Positions 7,351-15,351 of a stretch of DNA of 64,000 nucleotides are shown one piece after another. Source of the DNA: a candidate division WOR-1 bacterium RIFOXYB2_FULL_45_9. Its GTDB lineage: Bacteria; Margulisbacteria; WOR-1; O2-12-FULL-45-9; XYB2-FULL-48-7. Within the stretch, counting starts at the first letter, position 1. Each line of letters opens with the position of its first letter. The stretch covers positions 1,055,277 through 1,119,276 of the forward strand of contig MEUD01000001.1 in the NCBI GenBank assembly GCA_001771575.1. The letters run 5' to 3'. Under the pieces are notes generated by a model. That model searched no databases. It saw only the letters and a program-made list of their open reading frames with translations, and was not told the DNA's origin. Made by a program: the position numbers and the translations under genes.

Positions 7351-8841
7351 ATGAAAAGAATTGTCTCTATTTTAATTGCTTTTGCCCTCGCTTTCTCGGC
7401 GGCTCAAGCAGAGCGTTTGGAGAAGATCCGGCTCGGTTACTATCCCGAACGGATCAGGGCGGTTTTTGACTTTAACTCCATTTTTACTTATTCCCCGGAA
7501 GAAAGCAAAGAAAAGATCACCCTCCACTTCCCCAACGCCGAGGCAAGCCGCGACATCCCAAGCTACGTCGAGGTCAACGACGTCATTGTCCGCTACTTTG
7601 AAGTTGAAAAAGAAGGGAACGGACTAAAGATCACCATTCCCCTGGGAGAGCCGATCCCCTACAACATCTTCGCCCTGACCGATCCCTATCGCCTGATCGT
7701 CGATTTTGACCGCGATTTTACCAATTTAACTTCCGGCGGGACGATCATCGACGGCGTCGAGGCTCTTACCGTTAATAAAGGGACCCAGAACGGACGGGTC
7801 GTTGCCCAGGTCCTGAAGGTCGATCCCACCAGGGCCGACCTCTCCCCCGCCCTGGCAAAAAAACACAAACCCAACACGCTGACCTCGTTCGCCGACGTCC
7901 TCACCCCCTGGTCAAACCAGGAAGAAGAGAAGAGCGACCAGCATTTCTTCCGGGCGACGGTCGGCAAAATAGCCGAAGAGCAGGGAGCGGTCGCGGCGAT
8001 CAACGGAACCTATTTCGCCTACAACGGCAAGCCTCTCGGAACTCTTCTGATCGACAAAGAGTTGGTCTCCACCCCGATCTATGACCGGACCGCCCTGATC
8101 CTTTCCGACGACGGCAAGGCATTTGTCGACAATATCCAGATCGAATGCTATTTTAACTCACCCGCCAACGAGCGCTTTGATATCACCGGGGTCAATCAGG
8201 GGATCGGCAATAATTCCATCATCATGTATACCCCGGTCTGGGGGGAAAAGACCGGAACCGCCCGGGGCGGGGTCGAGCTGACTGTGGTCAACTCAAAAGT
8301 CGCTAGCATCGGCCTGGCCAACTCTACCATCCCTCAAAACGGCTACGTTCTCTCGACCACCGGGACGGTCAGCCAGTTTATAACCGATAAGTTCAAGATC
8401 GGCGACCCGGTCGATCTGCGCATCAGGGTGATCCCCTACGTCAGCTCACCCAGCAGTATCCTCCATCTTGTTTCCGGAGGTCCGCGGCTGGTCAAAGAGG
8501 GTCAGGTTTACGTTTCCAAGCATGAAGAAAATTTTCGGCCGGACATTGCCAAGAGCCGGGCGGCCCGTTCCGCCGTCGGCATCACCAAAGACAACAAGAT
8601 CCTCCTGGTCACCGTTGACGGACTGCCGCGCCAGAAGAAGAGCCGGAGCGAAAAGAGCAGTATCGGGATGACCCTTGAGGAGTTGGCCGAATTAATGATC
8701 AATCTGGGAGCGGTCGAAGCGATGAACCTGGACGGCGGGGGCTCCACCACCATGTGGATAGACGGAAAGACCGTCAACCGGCCGGTCAACGGAGGCGCCT
8801 CTCCGGTCAGCAACGCCCTGGTCATCAGACCTAAGTATTAA
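7351..8841 (+). CDS. Secreted phosphodiester glycosidase (NAGPA-type) with AMIN domain
   Basis: A 496-residue exported protein: signal peptide 1-20 (cleavage after AQA), an AMIN-like beta domain to about residue 120, then a NAGPA/DUF2233 domain as in phosphodiester glycosidases that uncover N-acetylglucosamine-type phosphodiesters. Typical motifs are AAINGTYFAYNGKPLG, LVSGGPRLV, RSAVGI and the C-terminal MNLDGGGSTTMW. In bacteria such proteins are thought to act on wall or exopolysaccharide phosphodiesters, but the substrate is unproven. With the amidase at 2258 it is the second AMIN protein in this stretch. Its stop overlaps the convergent redoxin gene by 4 bp. Confidence 0.85.
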   Translation: MKRIVSILIAFALAFSAAQAERLEKIRLGYYPERIRAVFDFNSIFTYSPEESKEKITLHFPNAEASRDIPSYVEVNDVIVRYFEVEKEGNGLKITIPLGEPIPYNIFALTDPYRLIVDFDRDFTNLTSGGTIIDGVEALTVNKGTQNGRVVAQVLKVDPTRADLSPALAKKHKPNTLTSFADVLTPWSNQEEEKSDQHFFRATVGKIAEEQGAVAAINGTYFAYNGKPLGTLLIDKELVSTPIYDRTALILSDDGKAFVDNIQIECYFNSPANERFDITGVNQGIGNNSIIMYTPVWGEKTGTARGGVELTVVNSKVASIGLANSTIPQNGYVLSTTGTVSQFITDKFKIGDPVDLRIRVIPYVSSPSSILHLVSGGPRLVKEGQVYVSKHEENFRPDIAKSRAARSAVGITKDNKILLVTVDGLPRQKKSRSEKSSIGMTLEELAELMINLGAVEAMNLDGGGSTTMWIDGKTVNRPVNGGASPVSNALVIRPKY

Positions 8842-9152
8842 TTGATCTCTTTTTTATCAACGACCACTGTTTCCGAGATAAAATATTCCTTGAACTCTTC
8901 CGAAAGCGGCACTTTGCCGTCCCAGCGGCGAACGACGTCGGCCTTGCGCTCGATCACGGTAGCCGGGATCTTGGTCACGCTGTAAAACGCTCCTTCGGCC
9001 AGCCCGTCGACCGTTTCCATGTCGTAAAACGACAGTTTAGCCACAGTATCATCAATGTTCCAGCGACCAAAAAAGGTCTCGAACTTTTTCACTGTCGTCT
9101 TGCAAAACTCGCACCCCGGCTTACCGAACACTTTTACTTCCATTTGTTCCAT
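8838..9152 (-). CDS. Thioredoxin/glutaredoxin-like redoxin linked to class III RNR
   Basis: A 104-residue redoxin with a CEFC active site (C14, C17) near the N-terminus and a cis-Pro region KIPATV. ATG 9152 is preferred over the frame's first ATG at 9179 because GGAAAGGGGA lies 6 nt upstream. It directly follows nrdD in the same operon. Some class III RNRs (the NrdD2 type) take electrons from a thioredoxin-like protein instead of formate, so it is a candidate reductant for one or both NrdD copies. That role is inferred from position. Confidence 0.75.
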   Translation of the reverse strand: MEQMEVKVFGKPGCEFCKTTVKKFETFFGRWNIDDTVAKLSFYDMETVDGLAEGAFYSVTKIPATVIERKADVVRRWDGKVPLSEEFKEYFISETVVVDKKEIN

Positions 9153-9178
9153 GATATTTCCCCTTTCCTTTTTCAGCA

Positions 9179-11284
9179 TTATAACACTCCCGACAGATCA
9201 GCGGAGCGGAACCTATCCTTGAGCTCTCCCATCTTACCTTTGTTCCATCCCGGGACCCGGGAAAAGTAGCCGGTGATCCTGGTGATCCCTTCAATATTGG
9301 CGGAACTGCAGTGCGGACAGCGCTCCACCAGCCCCCGGGTCACCTTGCCGCAATCGTCGCAGGCGGTAAACTCCGGCGAAAAAGCGATCTGGGCGTTATC
9401 GGTGTTCTTGAAGGTCTTAATGACAAAGTTGGCGATAGATTTGGCGTCGGGCCGAGATTCGCCGAGCCAAATATGGGTCAGGGCACCGGCGTCGATCAAC
9501 GGGTGGAAAAGCCCTTCCTGCTTGACCCGGTCGATCGGGCTCATCTTGTGGGAAACATTAATGTAGGTGGAATTGGTATAATATATTTCCGACCCTTCAT
9601 AGTTCCCTTTGATCACGCTGGTCGCCTGGGTCGGGAACTGCTGGAGGTCGAGCCGGGCAAAACGGTAAGCGGTCGATTCGGCCGGGGTCTGCTCCAGGAC
9701 AAAATGCAGATCGTACTTTTCGGAAAGCTGTTCGCATTTAAACTTCATGAACGAAATGACCTTGAGGCCAAAACGGACCGCTTGCGGATCTTCGTGCAAT
9801 TCCTTGCCGAAATGGAACTGGACCAGCTCGTTTAACCCGAGCACGCCGATCAGGTGGGTCACCCGCCGCAAACGAAGATAAGCTTCACCGTCCCGCTTCA
9901 TCGCCAACAATGAGAGGGGGCCGTTGCTCCCTTCCTTGAGCAAGGCTTCAATAAAACGCCGCTTCTCCCGGTGGGCCTGGGCGGCGATCTCCAGTTTTTT
10001 CTCGATCTCTTCGAACAGCTTTTTCTCGTCTCGGGCGGCGAGATAGGCGAGCCTGGGGAGGTTAAGCGTCACGTTCTGGATCGCCGAATAGCGCATCCGC
10101 CAGGGCTCCCGCGCGTCCTGCAGGTCGGAATAATCAAGTTTGAATGAGAGTCGGCAGCATTCGGATATTTTCGCGGTCTCCCCCCGGTCAAAAACAAAGT
10201 AAGTCGTCCCTTTCTCCGCCGCTACCTTTGAGATCAGCTCCAGGAACTCTTCGTGTCCCGGTGTGTTGAAGAACTTTTCGGTCATGTGAACCAGCGGTTT
10301 GGGAAAAAAGAACGGCCGTCCCGCCCCATCGCCTTCCAGATAGACCTCGAACATCGCGTTGGCAAAAGCCTGCGCTTCGGCCACATAGTCCCCATAAGTC
10401 TTGCCGGTATATTCTCCCCCCGGTCCCATCGCCGGAACTGTCTCAAAATGTTTGGGGATCTCCCAATAAATATTCAGGTCGGAAAACAACCCCTGACCCC
10501 CGCGCGCAACCGCCGCGGTCGAGAATTCCAGGATCAGCTGGCGGGCGAGCTTCCTGATCCGCTCCGGTCCCAGCCCGACAATAAACGGGGCGATAAAGAT
10601 GTTGACCGCATCCCAGCCGATGGCGCCGGCAAAATGCCCGTGGAGGGCGATCGAATATTTAACAACCTGCGAGATAAGCTCATCCGGTTCACGGGCCGGT
10701 TTTTCCATCCCCCGGGCGTCCGGCAGGTCGAGCCCGAATTTTTTCACGAACTCGATCGACTGCCCGCTGCAGTACGGCCGATCGGCAAATCCCAGGTCAT
10801 GGAGATGAATGTCCCCCCGCATGTGAGCGTCGGCCACCGGCAGGGAAAAGACATTGAGTAGGGCAAACTCTTTTTTAATGTTCTCGGCCAGGGTCAGGTT
10901 GGTCGCTTCCGGAGAATGGGGGGTGTTGGCGTTCTCCTTGTTCTTGTGAAAGATGATTTTCTTAACATCATAGACCGGGACCCCGAGGCGGGTGTGCTTG
11001 CGCCGGGCCTCTTCAAGGCCGTACTCAAGGAGTTTGACGTCGACCAGCTCGCGGATCAGTGGAGCGGTGATCGTCTTGACCGCCATCGCCTTGATCTGCT
11101 TTTCCACTTCAATGGCGATAATAAGCGCGATCTCCGGCTTGAGCTCGGTCTCCCTGATCAGTGCGTCGATTATCCGGTCGCGATCCCAGGCGACGATATC
11201 GTCGGTCGAGGTCCGAACAAAGACCGACAGGTCGGTCGCTTCTTCTTCCCGCTTGACGGGCGGTTTAGCTGTTAACGTTTCCAT
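9179..11284 (-). CDS. nrdD: Anaerobic ribonucleoside-triphosphate reductase, copy A
   Basis: Class III glycyl-radical RNR, 701 residues, reducing NTPs to dNTPs without oxygen. Order: ATP-cone (about 20-115), catalytic barrel with C172 (YCSGQS) and C376-C377 (SECCRLSF), a zinc site C642/C645/C656/C659, then the glycyl radical loop RITGYF with G672. All expected catalytic elements are present. ATG 11284 follows GAGAGG. It overlaps copy B by 20 bp and the two are close paralogues with nearly identical DNA stretches, e.g. near 10870-10910 and 12950-12990. No NrdG activase is in the window. Confidence 0.93.
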   Translation of the reverse strand: METLTAKPPVKREEEATDLSVFVRTSTDDIVAWDRDRIIDALIRETELKPEIALIIAIEVEKQIKAMAVKTITAPLIRELVDVKLLEYGLEEARRKHTRLGVPVYDVKKIIFHKNKENANTPHSPEATNLTLAENIKKEFALLNVFSLPVADAHMRGDIHLHDLGFADRPYCSGQSIEFVKKFGLDLPDARGMEKPAREPDELISQVVKYSIALHGHFAGAIGWDAVNIFIAPFIVGLGPERIRKLARQLILEFSTAAVARGGQGLFSDLNIYWEIPKHFETVPAMGPGGEYTGKTYGDYVAEAQAFANAMFEVYLEGDGAGRPFFFPKPLVHMTEKFFNTPGHEEFLELISKVAAEKGTTYFVFDRGETAKISECCRLSFKLDYSDLQDAREPWRMRYSAIQNVTLNLPRLAYLAARDEKKLFEEIEKKLEIAAQAHREKRRFIEALLKEGSNGPLSLLAMKRDGEAYLRLRRVTHLIGVLGLNELVQFHFGKELHEDPQAVRFGLKVISFMKFKCEQLSEKYDLHFVLEQTPAESTAYRFARLDLQQFPTQATSVIKGNYEGSEIYYTNSTYINVSHKMSPIDRVKQEGLFHPLIDAGALTHIWLGESRPDAKSIANFVIKTFKNTDNAQIAFSPEFTACDDCGKVTRGLVERCPHCSSANIEGITRITGYFSRVPGWNKGKMGELKDRFRSADLSGVL

Positions 11285-13364
11285 TGCGGTACCTCTCTTT
11301 TAGTTCGGCGAGCTTCCCCTTGTTCCAGCCGGAGATCCGGGAGAAATAACCGGTGATCCGGGTTATCCCTTCGATGTTCTCTGACCGGCAATACGGACAC
11401 TGGTCGCGCAGGCCGCGGGTGATCTTGCCGCATTGGTTGCAAGAGGTAAATTCCGGCGAAAACGCGATCTGGGCATTCTGGGTGTGGCGAAAGGTCTTGG
11501 TCACGAAATTCGCGATCGAATCCGGCGACGGCTTGCTCTCTCCCAGCCAGACGTGGGTCAGCGCTCCGGCGTCGATCAGCGGGTGGAAGAGCCCTTCCTG
11601 TTTGACCCGGTCGATCGAGCTCATGGAGTTGGAGACGTTGAAATAGGTCGAGTTGGTATAGTAGATCTCATTAGTCCCTTTATTCCCCTTGACCACCCGA
11701 TCGGCCGCCTCCGGAAAATGCTCCCGGTCAAGCTTGGCAAAGCGGTAAGCGGTCGATTCGGCCGGGGTCTGCTCCAGGACAAAGTGCATATCGTACTTCT
11801 TGGAAAGGACTTCGCAGGTCAATTTCATATGAGAGATGACCCGCAGACCGAACTTGAGCGCCTCCGGCGATTCATGCAATTCCTGGCCTTTGTGCGCCTG
11901 GACCACTTCATTAAGCCCCAGGATCCCCATCAGGTAGCTGACGCGGAACATTCTAAGGTACTGCTGACCGTCCCGGTTCATCGCCAGGAGCGACAGTGGC
12001 CCCCTCTGGCCGGCCGCCAGGATCTCGGAAATAAAGGTCTTCTTCTGGAGATGGGCCTTGGCCGCCAATTCCAAATGCTGGTCGATCAGCTCAAACAGTT
12101 TGGCGTCCGATCCTTCGGCTTTGAAAGCTAAGCGCGGCAGGTTGACCGTCACGTTCTGCAGGGCGGAGTAGCGCATCCGCCACGGCTCCTTGGCGTCATC
12201 CAGGTCCGATTGCTCCAGTTTAAACGACAACCGGCAGCATTCGGAGATCTTGGCGGTTTCGCCGCGATCAAACACAAAATAGGTGTTACCCATTTCCGTG
12301 GCGACTTCGGAAATATGGCGCAGGAACTTTTCGTGCCCTTCGGTCTCAAAAAACTTTTCGGTCATATGGACCAGCGGCTTGGGGAAAAAGAACGGGCGGC
12401 CGGAGCCGTCCCCTTCTTTATAGACGTCGAACATCGCCCAGACAAAGCGCTGGGAATCCTTAATATAATCGCCATAAGTCTTGCCGGTGTATTGTCCGCC
12501 CGGACCCATCGCCGGAACTTTTTCAAAATGCTTGGGAACCTCCCAGTACAGATTGATATCGGAAAAGATCGCCTGACCGCCCCGGGCGACCGCCTGCTGG
12601 CTGTATTCATAGATCATCATCTGGGCGATCTGCCGAACTTCAGCGTCGGACATACCGACCAGGAAAGGGGCAAAAAAGATATTGACCGCGTCCCAGCCGA
12701 TGGCTCCGGCAAACACCCCCTGAAGGGCGGCCGAAAATTTGACCATCTGCGCCAGGAGAACCTCGGCGTGTCTGGCCGGTTTGGCGATCGAAAGGGCGTT
12801 GGGGAGATCAAGACCGAACTTTTTGACGTATTCGACCGATTGGCCGCTGCAATATGGCCGGTCAATAAAGCCAAGGTCATGGAGATGGAGGTCCCCCCGC
12901 ATATGGGCGTCGGCAATATCCGACGAAAAAACCGAAAGGAGGGCAAATTCTTTTTTAATGTTCTCGGCCAGGGTCAGGTTGGTCGCTTCCGGACCGTGGG
13001 GAACGTTGGCGTTCTCCTTGTTCGGATTAAAGATAATATTTTTGACGTCGTAAAGCGGGGAGCCAAGGCGGGTGTGCTTGCGCCTGGCGTCTTCCAGTCC
13101 ATATTCCAATAATTTAACGTCGACCAATTCGCGGATCAGCGGGGAGGTCACGTTTTTAAGGTTAAGGCTCTTTATCTGGACCTCAACCTCCTTGCCGATC
13201 ATCTCGGCGACATTCTGGTCGATCCCGGTCTCGCGGACCAGCGCGGCGACGATCTTCGCCCGGTCCCAGCCGACGATATCCTCTTCCGAGGTCCTGACAA
13301 AAAGGGCCAGGTCGGTCGAATCGTCAAATTTACTCATTTTTTCAGCCATCAAATCAGTGGACAT
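11265..13364 (-). CDS. nrdD: Anaerobic ribonucleoside-triphosphate reductase, copy B
   Basis: Second full class III RNR (699 residues) with the same architecture: N-terminal ATP-cone, YCSGQS, SECCRLSF, a four-Cys zinc site (CNQC and CPYC) and RITGYF glycyl loop. ATG 13364 has GGGAGG 7 nt upstream and overlaps nrdR by 11 bp. Since neither copy shows decay, both are probably made; they may differ in allostery or substrate, or form mixed dimers. The order nrdR-nrdD-nrdD-redoxin indicates one NrdR-controlled operon. Confidence 0.93.
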   Translation of the reverse strand: MSTDLMAEKMSKFDDSTDLALFVRTSEEDIVGWDRAKIVAALVRETGIDQNVAEMIGKEVEVQIKSLNLKNVTSPLIRELVDVKLLEYGLEDARRKHTRLGSPLYDVKNIIFNPNKENANVPHGPEATNLTLAENIKKEFALLSVFSSDIADAHMRGDLHLHDLGFIDRPYCSGQSVEYVKKFGLDLPNALSIAKPARHAEVLLAQMVKFSAALQGVFAGAIGWDAVNIFFAPFLVGMSDAEVRQIAQMMIYEYSQQAVARGGQAIFSDINLYWEVPKHFEKVPAMGPGGQYTGKTYGDYIKDSQRFVWAMFDVYKEGDGSGRPFFFPKPLVHMTEKFFETEGHEKFLRHISEVATEMGNTYFVFDRGETAKISECCRLSFKLEQSDLDDAKEPWRMRYSALQNVTVNLPRLAFKAEGSDAKLFELIDQHLELAAKAHLQKKTFISEILAAGQRGPLSLLAMNRDGQQYLRMFRVSYLMGILGLNEVVQAHKGQELHESPEALKFGLRVISHMKLTCEVLSKKYDMHFVLEQTPAESTAYRFAKLDREHFPEAADRVVKGNKGTNEIYYTNSTYFNVSNSMSSIDRVKQEGLFHPLIDAGALTHVWLGESKPSPDSIANFVTKTFRHTQNAQIAFSPEFTSCNQCGKITRGLRDQCPYCRSENIEGITRITGYFSRISGWNKGKLAELKERYRNGNVNS

Positions 13365-13821
13365 CTAAGTACCTCCCAGTTAATTCTTCTACTTCTCTTT
13401 GGAACTCCGAGACATGTTCGAACTTCCGATATACCGACGCGAACCTGATATACGCGACCTTATCGATCTGGTGCAGTTTTTCCATGATCAGCTCTCCGAC
13501 CTTCGAACTAATTACCTCCCTCCCGGCTTCTCGATGCAGAGCCTTTTCCACTTCATCCACAATCGCTTCCATTGTTTCCAGCGAGACCGGCCGCTTTTCA
13601 CAGGCGCGCAGGATCCCGGTCAAGACCTTTTGCCGGCTGAACTGTTCCCGCCGCCCATCCCGTTTAATGACCAGGACCGGCCGTTCTTCGATCCTTTCGT
13701 ACGAGGTAAACCTCCCCCGGCAGGAGAGACACTCCCTCCGCCGCCGAATTGACTCCCCGTCATCAATTTCGCGGGATTCCAGGACCTTGTCTTCTATGCT
13801 ATCGCAAAATGGGCATTTCAT
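13354..13821 (-). CDS. nrdR: Transcriptional repressor NrdR
   Basis: A 155-residue NrdR: N-terminal zinc ribbon with C3, C6, C31 and C34 and an ATP-cone from about residue 48. It senses ATP/dATP and represses ribonucleotide reductase genes. It heads the operon with both nrdD copies, so it should be autoregulated along with its targets. Confidence 0.96.
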   Translation of the reverse strand: MKCPFCDSIEDKVLESREIDDGESIRRRRECLSCRGRFTSYERIEERPVLVIKRDGRREQFSRQKVLTGILRACEKRPVSLETMEAIVDEVEKALHREAGREVISSKVGELIMEKLHQIDKVAYIRFASVYRKFEHVSEFQREVEELTGRYLDVH

Positions 13822-13832
13822 AGATTTAGTGT
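13817..13832 (-). promoter_or_regulatory. Possible NrdR box over the nrdR start
   Basis: On the minus strand ACACTAAATCTATGAA matches the left half and centre of the NrdR consensus (acaCwAtATaTwGtgt) but not the right half. It overlaps the nrdR start codon. An imperfect CCAC...GTGG inverted repeat lies just upstream. Weak on its own. Confidence 0.3.
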
Positions 13833-13839
13833 GCTGGAA

Positions 13840-13869
13840 AGATTACCACGCTACCTGTGGGGGAGTCAA
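13840..13869 (-). promoter_or_regulatory. nrdR operon promoter
   Basis: Minus-strand -35 TTGACT (13869-13864), 18-nt spacer, -10 TAATCT (13845-13840). The transcript would start about 12 nt before nrdR and pass through the candidate NrdR box. Confidence 0.5.
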
Positions 13870-13884
13870 TAGGCGATTTTCCCC

Positions 13885-14832
13885 TTAATTGGGAAGGGTT
13901 TCACCGATTTTTACGTCGTGCCCAGACAGGAAACTCTTACAGGACATCCGTTTCCCGCCATCTAACTGCAGTTCTACGATCAAAAGATGCCCAATCCCGG
14001 TTGCAACAACTATCCCTTCCTCTTTAATTATAGCGACTATTTCTCCGGGTAAGCTGGAGGGAGTTAAACCTGGCAGATCAACCGGCTTAACCTTGAAAAG
14101 CCTTAACTGCCTACCCCTAAATATAGTGTGGGCAACAGGCCAGGGGACCATTCCTCTGGTCAGATTAGCTATTTCCAAGGCGCTTTTACGCCAATCTACC
14201 GCGCCGCTCTCCTTGTTTAGGGTTGGGGCAAAGGTCGCTTCCGCGTCATTTTGAGGGATCAGAGGGGCCTCTCCAGCCGCAATTTTCGGCAACAGAGATA
14301 ATAGAAGGTCCTGGCCAACTCCAAAGACTTTCTTTAGCAGAGTTTCCGCGTCATCTTCCGGGGAGATCGGGACCGCGAGCTGGGCCAGGACCGGCCCGGC
14401 ATCCAACTGTTCGGCAAGCCTAAATATGGTCATCCCGCTCTCTTTTTCCCCCTTGATCAAAGCCCATTGGACAGGGGCCGCTCCCCGGTACTTTGGAAGA
14501 AGAGAAGCGTGCAGATTGATGAAGCCATGTTTCGGCAGGTCCAAAATCTCTTTGGGAATTATCTGACCATAAGCGACGACAATGCCAATATCGGGCCGAA
14601 GCGATCCCAGGATCGACTTAAAGAGCGGGTTATTCTTGACCTTTTCCGGCTGTTCCAGCGGAAGACCGTTCTTCAGGGCGATCTCTTTGACCGGAGAGAA
14701 GGCGAGTTTTTGTCCGCGGCCTTTTTGGCGGTCGGGCTGGGTAACCACCCCAACGACCTCCCCCTTTTCTTTTAACAGCGCCGCCAGGACGTCGGCGGCC
14801 ACCTCCGGGGTGCCGAAGAAAACTATTCTCAC
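13885..14832 (-). CDS. fmt: Methionyl-tRNA formyltransferase
   Basis: Formylates initiator Met-tRNA from 10-formyl-THF. The 315-residue product has the catalytic region NLHASLLPKYRGAAP (N, H and later D) and SGMTIFRLAEQLDAG, plus a C-terminal tRNA-binding domain. Its ATG overlaps the def stop by 4 bp (ATGA-type), the usual def-fmt coupling. Confidence 0.95.
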   Translation of the reverse strand: MRIVFFGTPEVAADVLAALLKEKGEVVGVVTQPDRQKGRGQKLAFSPVKEIALKNGLPLEQPEKVKNNPLFKSILGSLRPDIGIVVAYGQIIPKEILDLPKHGFINLHASLLPKYRGAAPVQWALIKGEKESGMTIFRLAEQLDAGPVLAQLAVPISPEDDAETLLKKVFGVGQDLLLSLLPKIAAGEAPLIPQNDAEATFAPTLNKESGAVDWRKSALEIANLTRGMVPWPVAHTIFRGRQLRLFKVKPVDLPGLTPSSLPGEIVAIIKEEGIVVATGIGHLLIVELQLDGGKRMSCKSFLSGHDVKIGETLPN

Positions 14833-15311
14833 AGCAGTTCTTCCTTGGGCTCTTTTTTAGCGACAAACTTGATCAGACTCGGGTCCTTGACCCGGTCGAT
14901 CAGGACTTTGCCGTCAAGGTGGTCAACTTCATGCTGAAAAACAGTCGCCAAAAAACCATTGGCTTCAATTTCCAATAATTTACCGTCACGTGACAACCCC
15001 TTAATAATAATCTTTGAGGCCCGTTCGACCGGAGCTTCAACCCCGGGGAGCGAAAGACACCCTTCGATATAGCATTGTAAACCACTTCGTTTAGTGATCC
15101 TGGGGTTGACCAGAGCGATCGGACCCGTTCCGACATCAACAACGATCACCTGAAGAGATTGACCAATCTGCGGCGCCGCCAGACCGACCCCCGGCGCGGC
15201 ATGCATTATTTCGATCATCTGATCGATCAATCTCACGATCTCCGGAGTGACCTTTTTGACCGCCCGGCTTTTTTTGCGCAGGACCGGATTTGGGAATTTA
15301 AGTATCGCCAT
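14829..15311 (-). CDS. def: Peptide deformylase
   Basis: Removes the N-formyl group from new proteins. The 160-residue protein has all three motifs: GVGLAAPQ, EGCLS (metal ligand C85) and QHEVDH (H127, E128, H131). It has its own leaderless promoter although it lies in the gmk-rpoZ-coaBC-priA-def-fmt string. Confidence 0.95.
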   Translation of the reverse strand: MAILKFPNPVLRKKSRAVKKVTPEIVRLIDQMIEIMHAAPGVGLAAPQIGQSLQVIVVDVGTGPIALVNPRITKRSGLQCYIEGCLSLPGVEAPVERASKIIIKGLSRDGKLLEIEANGFLATVFQHEVDHLDGKVLIDRVKDPSLIKFVAKKEPKEELL

Positions 15312-15317
15312 GCCTTA

Positions 15318-15323
15318 ATTATA
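15318..15323 (-). promoter_or_regulatory. -10 box of leaderless def promoter
   Basis: Minus-strand TATAAT ends 6 nt before the def ATG at 15311, so +1 coincides with the start codon. A second TATAAT-like run lies about 12 bp upstream; -35 is poor. Confidence 0.5.
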
Positions 15324-15351
15324 TCCTACATTATATAGTAAGAAAACCGGC

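Noticed and set aside
14985-14994. GTCACGTGAC palindrome resembling the core of a parS site
   Set aside because: Only the central TCACGTGA matches; the flanking TGTTT/AAACA of parS is absent and it lies inside def, far from parAB.
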